NCBI GenBank assembly: GCA_910588285.1
Contig: CAJUQB010000060.1
Coordinates: 1 to 29,706, forward strand
Direction of reading: 5' to 3'
Source of the DNA: an uncultured Lachnospiraceae bacterium
Lineage (GTDB): Bacteria; Bacillota; Clostridia; Lachnospirales; Lachnospiraceae
DNA length: 29,706 nucleotides
Part shown: positions 13,987 through 22,678 of the stretch, in pieces
How positions within the stretch are numbered: position 1 is the first letter of the stretch
How the letters are laid out: each line of letters opens with the position of its first letter
The notes under the pieces: model-generated
What the model saw: only the letters and a program-made list of their open reading frames with translations
What the model was told of the DNA's origin: nothing
Databases searched by the model: none
Position numbers and translations under genes: made by a program

Positions 13987-15408
13987 ATGGCACAATTATG
14001 GGGCGGACGCTTCACGAAGGAGACGGATCAGCTGGTGTACAATTTCAATGCGTCCATTTCCTTTGACCAGAAGTTTTATAAGCAGGATATAGAAGGCAGC
14101 ATGGCCCATGTATGTATGCTGGGCAGGCAGGGGATTCTTACCCAGGAGGAGATGCAGGCGATTGTAAAGACCCTGGGAGAGATCCAGAAGGACGTGGAGG
14201 AGGGACGGCTGGTAATTACCGATGCATATGAGGATATCCACAGCTTTGTGGAGGCAGTCCTGATTGAGCGTCTGGGGGATACCGGCAAGAAGCTTCACAC
14301 CGGCAGAAGCCGCAATGACCAGGTGGCCCTGGATATGCGCCTGTATACCAGGCTGGAGCTTCTCTATACGGACGTGCTGCTGAAGGAATTGTTAAAGGTA
14401 CTTTTAAGAATCATGGAGGAGCATGTGGATACCATAATGCCGGGCTTTACCCATCTGCAGAAGGCGCAGCCGGTTACCCTGGCTCATCACATGGGGGCAT
14501 ATTTTGAAATGTTTAAGCGGGACCGCCTGCGGCTTTGTGATATTTATCGGAGAATGAATTACTGTCCCCTTGGCGCCGGCGCCCTGGCGGGAACCACCTA
14601 TCCTCTGGATCGGGAGTATACGGCGAAGCTTCTGGGCTTTTACGGCCCCACCCTCAACAGCATGGATTCTGTGTCTGACCGGGATTATCTGATTGAATTT
14701 TTGTCAGCCCTGTCTACCATTATGATGCATTTGAGCCGTTTTTCGGAGGAGATTATTCTCTGGAACAGCAATGAGTACCGGTTTGTGGAGATTGATGATG
14801 CCTACAGCACCGGAAGCAGCATTATGCCTCAGAAGAAGAATCCGGACATTGCGGAGCTGGCTCGGGGCAAGACCGGCCGGGTGTATGGCGCTCTGGTTTC
14901 CCTGCTCACCACCATGAAGGGGATTCCGCTGGCGTATAATAAGGATATGCAGGAGGACAAGGAGCTGACCTTTGATGCCATGGATACGGTAAAGGGCTGT
15001 CTGGCACTGTTTACCGGGATGCTGGATACCATGACCTTCTGCAGGGAGGCGATGGAAAAAAGCGCGGCCCACGGCTTTACCAATGCCACGGATGCAGCGG
15101 ACTATCTGGTGAACCACGGTGTACCCTTCCGGGATGCCCATGGGATTGTGGGACGGCTGGTGCTGTACTGCATTGACAAGGGGGCGGCCATCGATGAGCT
15201 GTCTTTGGAGGAGCTTCGCTCCATCAGCCCTGTATTTAAGGAAGATATTTTTGAGGCAGTTTCCTTAAAGACCTGTGTGGACAAGCGTCTTACTCTTGGG
15301 GCCCCCGGCCGGGAAGCTATGGAGCAGGTGATTGCCATGGAGCGGGAATACCTGGCAGAGGAATGGCAGAATGAAGAGGCTAAGAATTTTGTGAAATTTG
15401 CTGAATAA
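13987..15408 (+). CDS. argH: Argininosuccinate lyase
   Basis: This enzyme splits argininosuccinate into arginine and fumarate, the last step of arginine synthesis. The 473-residue length and the opening MAQLWGGRFTKETDQ are typical. HTGRSRNDQVALDMRLY holds substrate-binding residues. GSSIMPQKKNPD, at about residues 277-288, is the signature of the fumarase/aspartase superfamily with the catalytic Ser. The start ATG 13987 follows AGAGAGGAAG. argG is not next to it, so the arginine genes are scattered in this genome. It follows queH by 38 bp on the same strand without a terminator, so both may share the queH promoter. Confidence 0.97.
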   Translation: MAQLWGGRFTKETDQLVYNFNASISFDQKFYKQDIEGSMAHVCMLGRQGILTQEEMQAIVKTLGEIQKDVEEGRLVITDAYEDIHSFVEAVLIERLGDTGKKLHTGRSRNDQVALDMRLYTRLELLYTDVLLKELLKVLLRIMEEHVDTIMPGFTHLQKAQPVTLAHHMGAYFEMFKRDRLRLCDIYRRMNYCPLGAGALAGTTYPLDREYTAKLLGFYGPTLNSMDSVSDRDYLIEFLSALSTIMMHLSRFSEEIILWNSNEYRFVEIDDAYSTGSSIMPQKKNPDIAELARGKTGRVYGALVSLLTTMKGIPLAYNKDMQEDKELTFDAMDTVKGCLALFTGMLDTMTFCREAMEKSAAHGFTNATDAADYLVNHGVPFRDAHGIVGRLVLYCIDKGAAIDELSLEELRSISPVFKEDIFEAVSLKTCVDKRLTLGAPGREAMEQVIAMEREYLAEEWQNEEAKNFVKFAE

Positions 15409-15410
15409 TA

Positions 15411-15434
15411 TACAAAAAGATAAGTATTTTTGTA
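15411..15434 (+). terminator. AT-rich inverted repeat after argH
   Basis: TACAAAAA at 15411-15418 pairs with TTTTTGTA at 15427-15434, 3 nt after the argH stop. The stem contains the T-run, so it may act as a weak terminator. Confidence 0.35.
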
Positions 15435-15546
15435 CAAAAACATAGATTGCATTTTTGGCGCGGATATATTAGGATAAATATCAAAAGACAAGTGTACGCC
15501 CAAGGCGGACAAAAAGCAGAATACAAAGAAATGAGGAGATACAAGT

Positions 15547-16632
15547 ATGGATCAGAAATTAAAGGTTGGAATCTTGGGGGGGACCGGTATGGTGGGACAG
15601 CGTTTTATTGCCCTGCTGGAGAATCACCCCTGGTTTGAGGTGACAACCATTGCGGCAAGCCCCCGCTCGGCAGGCAGGACCTATGAGGAGGCGGTGGATG
15701 GCCGCTGGAAGATAGACACCCCCATGCCGGAGGCTGTGAAGAAGCTGATTGTGATGAATGTCAATGAAGTGGAGGCAGTTGCAGCCCAGGTTGACTTTGT
15801 GTTCAGCGCAGTGGATATGTCCAAGGAGGAGATCAAGGCCATTGAGGAGGCTTATGCCAGGACAGAGACACCGGTGGTATCCAACAACAGCGCCCACCGC
15901 TGGACGCCGGACGTGCCCATGGTGGTTCCGGAGATTAATCCGGAGCATATGAAGGTGATTGAGTTCCAGAAGAAACGCCTTGGGACAACCAGGGGCTTTG
16001 TGGCAGTGAAGCCCAACTGCTCCATCCAGAGCTATGCGCCGGCCCTGACTGCCTGGAAGGAATTTGACCCCTATGAGGTGGTGGCGACTACCTACCAGGC
16101 GATCTCCGGGGCAGGCAAGACCTTTGCCGACTGGCCGGAGATGGAGGGGAATATCATTCCCTACATTGGCGGGGAGGAAGAGAAGAGCGAAAAGGAGCCG
16201 CTGCGGCTCTGGGGTGAGATTGCGGACGGCGTGATTGTGCCGGCCAAGAGCCCTGTGATTACCTGCCAGTGTATCCGCGTGCCTGTGCTCAATGGCCATA
16301 CGGCGGCAGTGTTTGTGAAGTTTGGCAAAAAGCCCGCCAGGGAGCAGCTGATTGAGAAGCTGGTGAATTTCAAGGGAGCGCCCCAGGAGCTTGGACTTCC
16401 CAGCGCGCCGAAGCAGTTCATCCGGTACATGGAAGAGGAAAACAGGCCTCAGGTCACCGCGGATGTGGACTACGAACGTGGCATGGGAATCAGCATTGGC
16501 AGGCTTCGTGAGGATACGGTGTACGATTACAAGTTCGTGGGCCTGTCCCACAATACGGTCCGCGGCGCAGCCGGAGGGGCTGTCCTTTGTGCGGAGCTTC
16601 TGAAAGCCCAGGGATATATTGCAGCAAAATAA
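15547..16632 (+). CDS. asd: Aspartate-semialdehyde dehydrogenase
   Basis: Asd reduces aspartyl phosphate with NADPH to aspartate semialdehyde, the branch point to lysine/diaminopimelate, methionine and threonine. The 361-residue protein begins with the Rossmann motif VGILGGTGMVGQRF. The catalytic Cys158 sits in VKPNCSIQSYAP, and CQCIRVPVLNGHTAAVFV carries substrate residues. The length, PNCSIQ and ISGAGKTFADWPEM place it in the archaeal/fungal-type branch, as in many Clostridia, rather than the common E. coli type. Start ATG 15547 follows GAGGAG. The 138-bp gap upstream contains a possible -35 box TTGCAT near 15448. It is too short for a lysine riboswitch, and I see none. Confidence 0.97.
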   Translation: MDQKLKVGILGGTGMVGQRFIALLENHPWFEVTTIAASPRSAGRTYEEAVDGRWKIDTPMPEAVKKLIVMNVNEVEAVAAQVDFVFSAVDMSKEEIKAIEEAYARTETPVVSNNSAHRWTPDVPMVVPEINPEHMKVIEFQKKRLGTTRGFVAVKPNCSIQSYAPALTAWKEFDPYEVVATTYQAISGAGKTFADWPEMEGNIIPYIGGEEEKSEKEPLRLWGEIADGVIVPAKSPVITCQCIRVPVLNGHTAAVFVKFGKKPAREQLIEKLVNFKGAPQELGLPSAPKQFIRYMEEENRPQVTADVDYERGMGISIGRLREDTVYDYKFVGLSHNTVRGAAGGAVLCAELLKAQGYIAAK

Positions 16633-16647
16633 AAGACAGCCGGCCCG

Positions 16648-16812
16648 CTAGTACAGCGAAAAATAAGTTTCTGATACATTGACGCAGGATGATTGTTTCA
16701 TATGCAAGGCGGAGGAATGAGACGTAGCGGTGGCTACGTCGATTGACGACAACGCCGCAGATGAAAAATCAGACAAGTCAAGGTGTCAGTTACTTATTAT
16801 TCGCTGTACTAG
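16648..16812. mobile_element. 165-bp MITE-like hairpin element
   Basis: The ends are 21-bp inverted repeats with one mismatch, each beginning CTAGTACAGCGAA. The halves remain similar further inward (AAGT-CTGA-AC-TTGAC and TGATT-TTTCAT patterns on both arms), so the whole element folds on itself. It has no open frame of its own. The flanks add CCGGCCC on the left and GGGCCGG on the right, either a palindromic target or the original asd terminator split by the insertion. It fills most of the gap between asd and the J-domain gene. Confidence 0.7.
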
Positions 16813-16854
16813 GGCCGGAAACAGGATACAGAGATTTAAAAGGGGGATATTGCG

Positions 16855-17340
16855 ATGGGTCAGCCCAATGCAGCGGAGAATCAGTGGCTGTTTCAAAATA
16901 TATCGGCGCCTGCCCGCCAGAGACAGGAATTGGAGTGGGAATGGCACAAGCTTGCGGAAGAACGGAAGCAGCTGGAGGCTGATAAACAGGCGTTCCAGAA
17001 GCGCCAGCAGTTAGAGGAGCAGCGGCGGGAGCGGCAGAATCATCTCTTTGATATGAAATGGAAGATTCTGGAGGATGAGCTGAAAAAGCTGGCGCAGGAG
17101 AAGCAGCAGCTGGAGATTGAGAAAGAGCAGTATGGGTATTACCAGGAATCCAGCGCCGAGGTATTTCCTGCTCTGCACAGGGAGATGTTTTTCTCCGGTG
17201 TGGACAATGCGGAAGGGATGCGGAAACGCTACAAGGAGCTTTTGAAAATCTATCATCCGGATAACCGAGGCGGGGATACCATAACGCTGCAGGTAATCAA
17301 TCAGGAATATGACCAGATGAAAAAGCAGTTCTGTGAATAA
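16855..17340 (+). CDS. J-domain protein with a long coiled coil
   Basis: J domains stimulate the ATPase of DnaK-type Hsp70. Here residues about 20-95 form a charged coiled coil (HKLAEERKQLEADKQAFQKR; KLAQEKQQLEIEKEQ). The C-terminal 45 residues are J-like: GMRKRYKELLKIYHPDNRGG with HPD at about 134-136, then a helix VINQEYDQMKKQF. The first J helix is poorly visible. The glycine-rich region and zinc fingers of DnaJ are absent, so this is a class III type with its own partner-binding coil. Start ATG 16855 follows GGGGGA. A strong terminator follows the stop, so it is probably a single-gene unit. Its client is unknown. Confidence 0.8.
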   Translation: MGQPNAAENQWLFQNISAPARQRQELEWEWHKLAEERKQLEADKQAFQKRQQLEEQRRERQNHLFDMKWKILEDELKKLAQEKQQLEIEKEQYGYYQESSAEVFPALHREMFFSGVDNAEGMRKRYKELLKIYHPDNRGGDTITLQVINQEYDQMKKQFCE

Positions 17341-17351
17341 ACTGAATATGG

Positions 17352-17390
17352 AAAAGGGCCTGTTGCAGAAACGATGCGGCAGGCCTTTTT
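17352..17390 (+). terminator. Terminator after the J-domain gene
   Basis: GGCCTGTTGCA (17357-17367) pairs with TGCGGCAGGCC (17375-17385), with two G-T pairs and a 7-nt loop, and T5 follows. Confidence 0.8.
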
Positions 17391-17428
17391 ACGCCTTTGG
17401 AGAACATGGTCAGGTGTAACGGGCAGCA

Positions 17429-17455
17429 GTTACTGTGAACGGAGTGAACAGTAAC
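17429..17455. repeat. Inverted repeat in the gap before the ATPase gene
   Basis: GTTACTGT at 17429-17436 pairs with ACAGTAAC at 17448-17455 around an 11-nt loop. There is no T-run. It has the look of a REP-type intergenic repeat, but only one copy is in the window. Confidence 0.45.
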
Positions 17456-17582
17456 AGGCAGTATTTGGGATTATATTTAGAAATAACTTTAGTATTTACG
17501 TGGAAATTAAACTGTGATATACTAAATGCATCTACGATTTAAGGGAGAACGCAGGACTGGGATCCTGCGAGGAGGAACAGAG

Positions 17583-18944
17583 ATGATTGGAAGAACGGCA
17601 GAGCTTAAAAATCTGGCGAATCTCTATGCAAAGGACGGGAATCAGCTTGTGGTGCTTTGCGGATGGAAGGAAAGCGGCAAAGAGGAGCTGCTGCAGGAAT
17701 TCTGTAAGGGCAAGAAGGTGATGTATTATCAAACGGCTGCTGTTTCACCGAAGCTGCAGCGTCAGATGATGAAGGAAGCCGTCGAGAAGCGCTACGGAAT
17801 TACCATGTCGGACGATACCTACGACACGGCCTTTACCAGGATTCGCAGTGGGGACAGCAGCAAGCTGATCTTAGTAATCCGGGATTTTGAGCAGGTGGCC
17901 CGGAAGGATAAGGAGTTTCTGGACAGCATCGGAAGGCTGATGGATAAGCGGCTCTATCCGGGGCCTGTGATGGTGCTTCTGTGCACCTCGGATGTGGCCT
18001 GGGCTGAGCATGAGATGATGGAGGAGCTGGGAAGCTGTGCCCGGAAGGTGACGGACACCGTGAAGGTGACAGAGCTGAATTTTGTGGATGTGGTACATAT
18101 GTTTCCGGAGGCCAGCGTCAGCCAGTGCGTCCAGATTTATGGGATCCTTGGGGGAGTGCCGGAGTATCTTAAGGGCTGGGATGCAGGCAGTGACCTGAAG
18201 GCCAATATCTGCCGCCATATCCTGTCTCGGGACGGGTATCTCTATGAGGAGGCAGAAGGCTTTATCACGAGGAACCTGCGGGAGCCCAGCGTATACAATA
18301 CGATCCTTGCGGCAGTGGCTGCCGGGAAATACAAGCTTAACGACCTGTTCCTGGAGACCGGTTATGCCAGAGCCAAGATCAGTGTGTACATGAAGAATCT
18401 GATCCATCTGGAGGTGGCGGAGAAGCTGACTTCCTTTGAGACCGGAGGCTGGGAGAACAGCCAGAAGGGCTTGTACCATATCCGCAACACCTACCTGCAT
18501 TTCTGGTATCGCTTTGTGTTTCCCAGGAAGTCCCAGCTGTTCGTGCTGGGGCCGGAATCATTTTATGATACCTACGTGGCGCCCCAGATGGAGGAATATC
18601 TGAACGATTACTTCCGGAAGGTCTGCAGGGAGTACCTGGAATTGATGGGGAAGGTGCGCCAGCTGCCCATGGAGATCCACAAGATGGGCACCTGGGTGGG
18701 CAAGCGGGGCAACATTGATATCATTGCCCAGAATTCTGTCCGGGAGAACCTGGTGGGACTCTGCAACTGGTCCAGGCCCCAGCTGTCCTACGATATGTAC
18801 GAGGGACTTTTGGAGGCTATGGGGCAAGCCAGAATCTCGGCAAAGCAGTACTATTTGTTTTCAGCCCGGGATTTTGACGAGAGGCTTCGGGAGAAGGCAG
18901 CGGAGGACGACAGGATTATACTGGTGGATATGAACAACATGTAA
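17583..18944 (+). CDS. ATPase_2/DUF234-type protein with degenerate active sites
   Basis: The 453-residue protein has the order of the archaeal-type ATPase family (pfam01637) with a C-terminal DUF234 (pfam03008) restriction-nuclease-like domain. It opens with MIGRTAELKNL, has YGILGGVPEYLKGW near 200, a winged-helix part (YKLNDLFLETGYARAKISVY) and then YHIRNTYLHFWYRFVFP. Two key sites look altered. The P-loop GWKESGKEEL has Glu where Ser/Thr should follow Lys33. In the nuclease, IDIIAQ is kept but the usual E-C-K-W reads LVGLCNW. Either it is a non-catalytic member, or this subfamily works differently. Start ATG 17583 follows GAGGAGGAA. topB begins 59 bp after it and may be cotranscribed. Confidence 0.8.
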   Translation: MIGRTAELKNLANLYAKDGNQLVVLCGWKESGKEELLQEFCKGKKVMYYQTAAVSPKLQRQMMKEAVEKRYGITMSDDTYDTAFTRIRSGDSSKLILVIRDFEQVARKDKEFLDSIGRLMDKRLYPGPVMVLLCTSDVAWAEHEMMEELGSCARKVTDTVKVTELNFVDVVHMFPEASVSQCVQIYGILGGVPEYLKGWDAGSDLKANICRHILSRDGYLYEEAEGFITRNLREPSVYNTILAAVAAGKYKLNDLFLETGYARAKISVYMKNLIHLEVAEKLTSFETGGWENSQKGLYHIRNTYLHFWYRFVFPRKSQLFVLGPESFYDTYVAPQMEEYLNDYFRKVCREYLELMGKVRQLPMEIHKMGTWVGKRGNIDIIAQNSVRENLVGLCNWSRPQLSYDMYEGLLEAMGQARISAKQYYLFSARDFDERLREKAAEDDRIILVDMNNM

Positions 18945-19003
18945 GCCCGGCCGCAGCCTGAGACAGGGGCATGCAGACAGATACCGACAGTGAGGAAGTA
19001 TAC

Positions 19004-21070
19004 ATGGCAAAAGCGTTATATATTGCAGAAAAACCCAGCGTGGCCAGGGAATTCGCCAAGGCCCTGAAGCTGGATATGAGGAACCATGATGGTTATGGAG
19101 AGGCGCCGGAGGCAATCGTGACCTGGTGCGTGGGCCATCTGGTGACTATGAGTTATCCGGAGGCTTATGATGAGAGCTTAAAAAGGTGGAGCTTAAACAC
19201 TCTGCCTTTTTTGCCGGAGGAATTCAAATACGAAATTATCCCCGGGGTCAAGAAGCAGTTCCAGATTGTTTCCGGCCTTTTGAACCGGCCGGATGTGGAG
19301 ACCATCTATGTATGTACGGATTCCGGGAGGGAGGGAGAGTACATTTACCGCCTGGTGGCACAGATGGCCGGTGTGAAGGGAAAGCAGCAAAAGCGGGTGT
19401 GGATTGATTCCCAGACCGAGGAGGAGATCCTGCGGGGGATCCGGGAGGCCAGGGATCTGGCAGATTACAACAATCTTTCCGAGTCGGCATACTTGAGGGC
19501 CAAGGAGGATTATTTAATGGGGATTAATTTTTCCAGGCTCCTGACCCTGAAGTACGGATACACCATTTCCGGATTCCTGAATACCAAGCATACCGTTGTC
19601 AGCGTCGGGCGGGTGATGACCTGCGTCCTGGGGATGGTGGTGCGCAGGGAGCGGGAGATCCGTGATTTTGTGAAGACCCCCTTTTACCGGGTCATCAGCA
19701 AGACAAATATGGCTGGCCGCACAGTGGAGGGAGAGTGGCGCGCTGTGGAGGGCAGCGCTTATTTTGCATCCCCCAAGCTCTATAAGGAGAATGGCTTCAA
19801 GAAGAAGGAGGACGCAGAAGCTCTGATTGAGGCCTTAAGCCAGAGCCCTCCTCTCAAGGCGGTTCTGGCAGGTCTGGAGAAGAAAAAGGAAAATAAGAAC
19901 CCGCCCCTGCTCTACAATCTGGCAGAGCTGCAGAATGACTGCTCCCGCATGTTTAAGATCAGTCCGGATGAGACGCTGCGGGTGGTGCAGGAGCTCTACG
20001 AGAAGAAGCTGGTCACCTATCCCAGGACAGATGCCAGGGTCTTGTCCACGGCCGTGGCCAAGGAGATTCATAAGAACATCCAGGGCCTTCGGAATATCCC
20101 GGGTGTGGCTGCCTTTGCCGGGGAGATCCTGGAAAAGGGCATGCATAAGGGCATTGCCAAAAGCCGGTATGTCAATGACAAGCAGATTACGGATCATTAT
20201 GCCATCATTCCTACCGGGCAGGGACTTGGGGCCATGAAGGGCCTTCCTGCTGCCTCGCTGCATATCTATGAGACCATTGTGCGCCGGTTTTTGGCAGTCT
20301 TCTATCCGCCGGCAGTGTATCAGAGGATCAGCCTGGTGACCCAGATCGGCAGGGAGAAGTTTTTTGCCGGCTTTAAGGTGCAGGTGGATCCGGGCTATCA
20401 GAAGGTGATGGAATATTCCTTTTTCAAGAAGAAGGAGCAGGGAGAGGGAAATGAGGAGCCGGCGTGGGATCAGAGCATGTTGGAGGAGCTGGCTGCACTG
20501 AAAAAGGGCATGGAGCTTCCCGTGGAGGAGCTGCTGGTGAAGGAGGGGGAGACCTCGCCGCCCAAGCGGTACAATTCCGGCTCCCTGATCCTGGCTATGG
20601 AGAATGCCGGACAGCTGATTGAGGATGAGGAGCTTCGGGCCCAGATCAAGAGCTGCGGCATTGGCACCAGCGCCACCCGGGCCGAGATCCTCAAGAAGCT
20701 GGTGAACAACAAGTACCTGGCCCTGAACAAAAAGACCCAGATCATTACTCCCTCCCTGCTGGGAGAGCTCATCTATGATGTGGTGAATGCCTCCATCCGT
20801 TCCCTGCTGAATCCGGAGCTGACGGCCAGCTGGGAAAAGGGGCTGAACTATGTGGCGGAGGGCAGCATTACCCCAAAGGAATACATGGGGAAGCTGGAGA
20901 ATTTCATCCGCACCAGGACCTCGGGGGTGCTGGGACTGAACAATCAGCTTGCGCTGCGGGGAAGCTTTACCCGGATTGCGCCTTATTACAAGTCACAGGG
21001 CCCAGAAGCCGGCAGCAAGGAAAGAAAAACAAAAAATGAAAAACAAAGAAAGGAAAATAAATCAAGGTGA
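19004..21070 (+). CDS. topB: DNA topoisomerase III
   Basis: A type IA topoisomerase that passes single strands and resolves linked DNA during replication and recombination. The 688-residue protein starts at ATG 19004 after GAGGAAG. The Toprim domain has YIAEKPSVAREFA with the catalytic Glu and CTDSGREGEYIYR, matching the D-x-G-R-E-G-E form of Gram-positive TopB. The nucleophile is Tyr339 in VTYPRTDARVLS. GIGTSATRAEILKKL and NKKTQIITPSLLGELIYD are later conserved parts. It ends in a Lys-rich tail with no zinc-finger domain. The chromosomal setting, next to housekeeping genes, argues against the topB genes of conjugative elements. The next gene begins 5 bp after the stop. Confidence 0.95.
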   Translation: MAKALYIAEKPSVAREFAKALKLDMRNHDGYGEAPEAIVTWCVGHLVTMSYPEAYDESLKRWSLNTLPFLPEEFKYEIIPGVKKQFQIVSGLLNRPDVETIYVCTDSGREGEYIYRLVAQMAGVKGKQQKRVWIDSQTEEEILRGIREARDLADYNNLSESAYLRAKEDYLMGINFSRLLTLKYGYTISGFLNTKHTVVSVGRVMTCVLGMVVRREREIRDFVKTPFYRVISKTNMAGRTVEGEWRAVEGSAYFASPKLYKENGFKKKEDAEALIEALSQSPPLKAVLAGLEKKKENKNPPLLYNLAELQNDCSRMFKISPDETLRVVQELYEKKLVTYPRTDARVLSTAVAKEIHKNIQGLRNIPGVAAFAGEILEKGMHKGIAKSRYVNDKQITDHYAIIPTGQGLGAMKGLPAASLHIYETIVRRFLAVFYPPAVYQRISLVTQIGREKFFAGFKVQVDPGYQKVMEYSFFKKKEQGEGNEEPAWDQSMLEELAALKKGMELPVEELLVKEGETSPPKRYNSGSLILAMENAGQLIEDEELRAQIKSCGIGTSATRAEILKKLVNNKYLALNKKTQIITPSLLGELIYDVVNASIRSLLNPELTASWEKGLNYVAEGSITPKEYMGKLENFIRTRTSGVLGLNNQLALRGSFTRIAPYYKSQGPEAGSKERKTKNEKQRKENKSR

Positions 21071-21075
21071 AAGAA

Positions 21076-21741
21076 ATGGAACCATGCAGAATCAGTCAGC
21101 TATATACATTGGAGGAGACCATTGCAGCGCCGCTGCTGTCAGGACTTACTTATCCCTGGGAGGCGCTGCCTAAGATCAGCGGCTTTATCCGGGAGCTTGG
21201 CCCCACCCTGGACCCGGAGCGGTATGAACAGCAGGGAGACGACATCTGGGTGGCCAGAAATGCTGTGGTGGCTCCCACAGCCAGCCTGACCGGGCCCCTG
21301 ATCATTGACGAGGGAGCCCAGATTCGCCACTGCGCCTTCATCCGGGGCAATGCCATTGTGGGGAAGGGGGCTGTTGTGGGCAATTCCACGGAATTAAAAA
21401 ATGTAATTCTGTTTAATAAGGTCCAGGTGCCCCATTACAATTATGTGGGGGATTCCATTCTGGGCTATCTGTCCCATATGGGCGCCGGCTCCATCACCTC
21501 CAATGTAAAGTCCGATAAGACCCTGGTGGTTGTGAAGGATGGGGAGACGGCCATTGCCACCGGGCTGAAAAAGTTCGGCGCCATGCTGGGGGACCGGGTG
21601 GAGGTGGGCTGCGGTACGGTCCTGAACCCGGGGAGCGTGGTGGGAAGAGACACCAATATTTACCCCCTGTCCATGGTGCGGGGCGTTGTGCCGGCGGGGG
21701 TTATCTATAAGAACAGAAATGAGATCCTAAAAAAATCTTAA
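21076..21741 (+). CDS. Left-handed beta-helix (hexapeptide repeat) acyltransferase-like protein
   Basis: The 221-residue protein starts at ATG 21076, which has AAGGTGA just before it; an in-frame GTG at 21067 is part of that ribosome site. After a helical N-terminal part (ISQLYTLEETIAAPLLSG), hexapeptide repeats begin near residue 60 (IWVARNAVVAPTASLTGPLIIDEGAQIRH, given here as landmarks, then IVGKGAVVGNSTELKN). They continue to VEVGCGTVLNPGSVVGRDTNIYP. A loop HYNYVGDSILGYLSHMGAG resembles the C-terminal domain of GlmU, including the His-Tyr-Asn-x-Val-Gly core. It lacks a nucleotidyltransferase domain, so it is probably a sugar-nucleotide acyltransferase of unknown substrate. It follows topB by 5 bp in the same operon. 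Confidence 0.8.
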   Translation: MEPCRISQLYTLEETIAAPLLSGLTYPWEALPKISGFIRELGPTLDPERYEQQGDDIWVARNAVVAPTASLTGPLIIDEGAQIRHCAFIRGNAIVGKGAVVGNSTELKNVILFNKVQVPHYNYVGDSILGYLSHMGAGSITSNVKSDKTLVVVKDGETAIATGLKKFGAMLGDRVEVGCGTVLNPGSVVGRDTNIYPLSMVRGVVPAGVIYKNRNEILKKS

Positions 21742-21850
21742 GAAATTTTTTATTGACAAATGAGTTCTCTTGTATTAGTGTATTATTTAAATAGTACAAA
21801 ATGCAAGGGAGCTTTTTAAAAGGTTCCATGGCAAGGAGGAAACGAGAGTT

Positions 21851-22678
21851 ATGTTGGAAATTCAGAACCTGACAAAGAAATATGGGAAGCATCTGGCAGT
21901 TGACCATGTGAGCTTCACGGTGCCGGACGGACAGGTGGGGATCCTGCTGGGCCCCAATGGCGCCGGGAAGTCCACGATTATTAAAAGTATTGCAGGCCTG
22001 CTGCGCTATGAGGGCGGCGTCGGCATCTGCCGGATGAATTCCAGGGACCGGGAGGCCAAGAAGATATTTGCCTATGTGCCGGAGCTGCCTGCCATGTATG
22101 ATGCGTTGACCGTGCGGGAGCATATTGAGTATGTCCGGAGGGCCTACCATTCCCCCATCACCGACCAGGAGGTGGAAGAGCTTCTGAAAAGGTTCGAGCT
22201 TCATGATAAGCAGAATAAGCTGGGGAACGAGCTGTCCAAGGGCATGATGCAGAAGGTCAGCATCTGCTGTGCCCTGGCCATCAAGCCCAAGGTGATTCTC
22301 CTTGACGAGCCCATGGTGGGACTGGATCCCGCAGCCATCAAGGAGCTGAAGCTGGTGGTGCAGGAGCTTCAGAATGGGGGCGTGACGATTCTGATCAGTA
22401 CCCACATGCTGGAGATGGTGAAGGATTTGTGGGACGTGATGTTTGTCATGGAAAAGGGCAGGATTATAGGAAGCTATACCCGGGCAGACGCCAGGGATAC
22501 AGATATTGAAGAGCTGTTCTTCCAGGTGACGGGCGGCCATCAGGAGGCAGGTCAGCCGGAGGGCAGCCATCCGGAGGCAGGCCAGCCGGAGAGCAGCCAT
22601 CAGGAGGCAGGCCATCCGGAGAGCAGGCGCCAGGAGGTGCCTGCGGCCGGGGAATCCGAGAAGGCAGGTGAGCAGTGA
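21851..22678 (+). CDS. ABC exporter ATPase with a repeated tail
   Basis: The first 230 residues are a normal ATPase of the ABC-2 exporter class: Walker A GPNGAGKST, signature LSKGMMQK (variant of LSGGQ), Walker B VILLDEPMVGLDP, and His in ISTHMLEMV. The C-terminal 45 residues are different: three 10-residue units of the form HQEAGQPEGS, encoded by 30-bp direct repeats (22538-22627), followed by a Glu/Ala-rich end. Start ATG 21851 follows AGGAGG. The stop overlaps the permease start as TGATG, so the two are coupled. The upstream gap has TTGACA at about 21755 and TATTAT nearby, but their spacing is too long to be sure of a promoter. Confidence 0.92.
   Translation: MLEIQNLTKKYGKHLAVDHVSFTVPDGQVGILLGPNGAGKSTIIKSIAGLLRYEGGVGICRMNSRDREAKKIFAYVPELPAMYDALTVREHIEYVRRAYHSPITDQEVEELLKRFELHDKQNKLGNELSKGMMQKVSICCALAIKPKVILLDEPMVGLDPAAIKELKLVVQELQNGGVTILISTHMLEMVKDLWDVMFVMEKGRIIGSYTRADARDTDIEELFFQVTGGHQEAGQPEGSHPEAGQPESSHQEAGHPESRRQEVPAAGESEKAGEQ
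22538..22627 (+). repeat. Three 30-bp tandem repeats inside the ABC ATPase gene
   Basis: The units are 22538-22567, 22568-22597 and 22598-22627. They encode HQEAGQPEGS, HPEAGQPESS and HQEAGHPESR. The unit is a multiple of three, so gain or loss of units would keep the frame. Confidence 0.85.

Noticed and set aside
15409..15546. Lysine riboswitch before asd
   Set aside because: The gap is only 138 bp and shows no riboswitch-like set of stems.
15559..16551. 330-codon minus-strand frame opposite asd
   Set aside because: It mirrors the codon bias of asd, is rich in His, Leu and Gly as antisense frames of GC-rich genes are, and has no start signal.
19320..19345. Damaged Toprim motif in topB (DSG in place of DAD)
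   Set aside because: TD-x-GREGE is a normal form in Gram-positive topoisomerase III, so it is not a defect.
21701..22615. 304-codon minus-strand frame with repeated MAALRLACL-type units
   Set aside because: The repeats are the antisense of the 30-bp repeats in the ABC ATPase gene; no independent support.
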